42,773 nucleotides of DNA from Klebsiella michiganensis. GTDB lineage: Bacteria > Pseudomonadota > Gammaproteobacteria > Enterobacterales > Enterobacteriaceae. Location: positions 1 through 42,773 of the forward strand of contig NZ_PRDB01000018.1 of the NCBI RefSeq assembly GCF_002925905.1, in the 5' to 3' direction. Every line of letters begins with the position of its first letter. Within the stretch, counting starts at the first letter, position 1. The notes beneath the pieces are model-generated. The model saw nothing but the letters and a program-made list of their open reading frames with translations, made no database searches and was not told where the DNA came from. A program made the position numbers and the translations under genes. Below are positions 41,140-42,773 of this stretch, piece by piece.

Positions 41140-42773
41140 ACGTGCGCTATTTGCGCCTGTTATGGCTCTGGGGCGGGATCCTGGCGCTGCTGCTCTGCCT
41201 GCTGTTTCTGCCGCTGGCCTCCGGCGGGCGGATTCTGGCCGCTGCGCTGATACTGGCCGCCGTTATCGCCGGGCTGATTTTCGCCGGGCGCAGGCGGGAA
41301 GATCCGCTGGTAGATAACGCCTGGCTGGATGAGATACCGGACGCGCCGTATCGCCTGCCGGTGGTGCTGGTCTGCGGCGATATTGCTGGGTGGCCGGAGA
41401 GCGGGCCAGTTTACCGCACGGCACGGGGCTGCTGGTTAAACGTCCCGACGGCTGAACTGCAGCAGACGGTACGTATTCTTCTGTGGAAACGCCCGGACCT
41501 CGTATCGCAGCTGGCGGTGATGGTCAGCGTCTGTCCGCAGCTGCATCGTGATGAGGCGGCGCTGGCGGCCGGGCTTTATGAGCTGCGCTGGCAGCTGAGC
41601 CAGGTGCGGAGCGATTGCCGCCGGGCGGTGCCTTTACTGTTGAACAGTAAGGTGGCGGGGGCGTCTGTTCCACAACCGCTGTGGCAGACAGCGCAGGCCG
41701 GGGAGGCCATGCAGGTATGGCTGGCGGACGATGTGCCGTGCAGCACCGGGACATGGCTGGCGCAAAAGGACGGGACGGACCGCCTGGCTGCGCAGGTGAG
41801 GATGAATACGCTGGTTCGCCTGACTGAACAAACAATGATGGCCGCGCTGACGGCGGCGTCGGACGATATGCCTCCGGCGGACCCGGCGATGGTGGTATAT
41901 CACATGACGCCTTCGGGGGCGCCGGTTCTGGCTGATAGCCTGTGGCAGCGCTGGTTGTCTCAACATACCGCCCTGAATTCGCTGCCCGGCTGGCAGCCCA
42001 ATCCCTCATCAGCGGATGTCACGCTGCCGAATTTTATTCTGCCGCTGTTGCCACTGGGCGCCGGCGTGGCGCCGCTCAGCAGAACTTTACGGCGGGCATT
42101 CTGCCTGTTCACCCTTGCCGCCATCATCGCACTGTGCGCCAGCGCGTGGAACAACCGCCAGCTGCTGCAGCGGGTGGGGTTCGATATTCAGCATTACGCG
42201 CAGATTGCGATGGATGACTACGCCCCGAAAGCCCGCGCCGTGCAGATCCTGCGCGGGGATGCGCTGCAGCTGGATCGGTGGGCGCGCCACGGTGAACCGC
42301 TGGAAATGGGGCTCGGCCTGTATCACGGGGAGCATTTGCGCATGCCGGTGCTGGACGCCATTCGTTCCTATGTCCCGGCGCCTCCGCCACTGAAGCCTGC
42401 CGAGAAAACCGCGCCGAAAATCATCCGCCTCGACAGCATGTCGCTGTTCGACACCGGCAGGTGGGCGCTGAAGCCCGGCTCGACAAAGCTGCTGGTGAAC
42501 TCGCTGGTCGGCATTAAAGCGAAGCCCGGCTGGCTGATTGTGGTGGCGGGCCATACCGACAGCACCGGCGACGATAAATCCAACCAGATACTTTCGCTTA
42601 AGCGTGCCGAATCGGTGCGCGACTGGATGCGCGACACCGGCGACGTGCCGGAGAGCTGTTTTGCGGTGCAGGGCTACGGCGAGAGCCGACCCGTTGCCCC
42701 CAACGACACGGCCGAAGGCCGGGCGCTGAACCGCCGTGTCGAAATCAGTCTGGTGCCGCAGGCGAATGCCTGC
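41136..42773 (+). CDS. T6SS-associated OmpA-family membrane protein (runs off window end)
   Basis: At least 546 residues, no stop before the window edge, though the OmpA domain is complete and the true end is probably near. Two membrane helices lie in residues 9-50 and one near 320-338. Residues about 431-541 are an OmpA-like peptidoglycan-binding domain: SLFDTG, GHTDSTG (472-478), LSLKRAESVRDWM, GYGES and NRRVEI (532-537). It begins in an ATGA overlap with tssL. It probably anchors the T6SS membrane complex to peptidoglycan in place of a TssL C-terminal domain. The same arrangement occurs in Klebsiella and Enterobacter T6SS loci. Confidence 0.9.
   Translation, partial: MNVRYLRLLWLWGGILALLLCLLFLPLASGGRILAAALILAAVIAGLIFAGRRREDPLVDNAWLDEIPDAPYRLPVVLVCGDIAGWPESGPVYRTARGCWLNVPTAELQQTVRILLWKRPDLVSQLAVMVSVCPQLHRDEAALAAGLYELRWQLSQVRSDCRRAVPLLLNSKVAGASVPQPLWQTAQAGEAMQVWLADDVPCSTGTWLAQKDGTDRLAAQVRMNTLVRLTEQTMMAALTAASDDMPPADPAMVVYHMTPSGAPVLADSLWQRWLSQHTALNSLPGWQPNPSSADVTLPNFILPLLPLGAGVAPLSRTLRRAFCLFTLAAIIALCASAWNNRQLLQRVGFDIQHYAQIAMDDYAPKARAVQILRGDALQLDRWARHGEPLEMGLGLYHGEHLRMPVLDAIRSYVPAPPPLKPAEKTAPKIIRLDSMSLFDTGRWALKPGSTKLLVNSLVGIKAKPGWLIVVAGHTDSTGDDKSNQILSLKRAESVRDWMRDTGDVPESCFAVQGYGESRPVAPNDTAEGRALNRRVEISLVPQANAC

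Noticed and set aside
1..42773. tRNA, rRNA, CRISPR array or intact IS element
   Set aside because: Reading through the window showed no cloverleaf, no regularly spaced repeats and no transposase gene.

Overview
The window looks like chromosomal DNA of an enterobacterium close to Klebsiella, Enterobacter or Raoultella. Codon use is GC-rich and enteric, a secreted AroQ-type chorismate mutase is present, and a type VI secretion operon runs in the order tssB-tssC-tssK-tssL-OmpA. The species cannot be fixed from sequence alone. No tRNA, rRNA, CRISPR array or intact insertion sequence was seen.

Left part (1-8314, minus strand): one tightly packed operon encodes an acyl-CoA-dehydrogenase-fold monooxygenase, an NtaA/DszA-type FMN monooxygenase, a complete MalEFGK-type ABC importer, an aldo/keto reductase and a MSOX-type amine oxidase. 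It looks like uptake and oxidative opening of an organosulfur or amine compound. After a remnant of a CSS-motif phosphodiesterase (8870-9136) comes a second unit (9291-15056): a DUF3604 protein with a PHP-like metal motif, a Ssu/Tau-type ABC importer, and a divergent GntR/HutC regulator with palindromic operator candidates between them. Then follow a scarred intergenic stretch, a periplasmic chorismate mutase, a cystine-type ABC importer and a HAD phosphatase.

Centre (20333-26652, plus strand): the most striking system. Seven closely spaced or overlapping genes encode serine acetyltransferase, a CysM/CysK-type cysteine synthase, a JAMM/MPN protease (Mec-like), a MoaD/ThiS-like sulfur carrier, a MoeZ-like E1 enzyme with rhodanese domain, a Family 2A encapsulin shell protein, and a SufS-type cysteine desulfurase with a disordered N-terminal extension that fits encapsulin cargo. 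This joins a sulfur nanocompartment to the complete carrier-protein (CysO/Mec/CysM) route of cysteine synthesis, best known from actinobacteria. The carrier has its Gly-Gly buried five residues from the C-terminus, so it probably needs proteolytic unmasking.

Right of it (26843-35378): a convergent Ssu/Tau-type ABC importer, then a plus-strand cluster of an Ldh-family dehydrogenase (sulfolactate dehydrogenase-like), a CuyA/DcyD-type sulfo-lyase or desulfhydrase, an Asp/Glu-type racemase and a Tau-type ABC importer. The enzymes fit use of cysteate, sulfolactate or D-cysteine. A DJ-1/PfpI protein and an AT-rich 600-bp gap lead into the T6SS operon, which runs off the right end.

Taken together, about 35 kb is an accessory sulfur-acquisition island: five ABC importers, oxidative or lyase desulfurisation enzymes, and a cysteine/sulfur storage and rebuilding module. 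The assignments of substrate are inference; the family assignments come from motifs and whole-protein resemblance.
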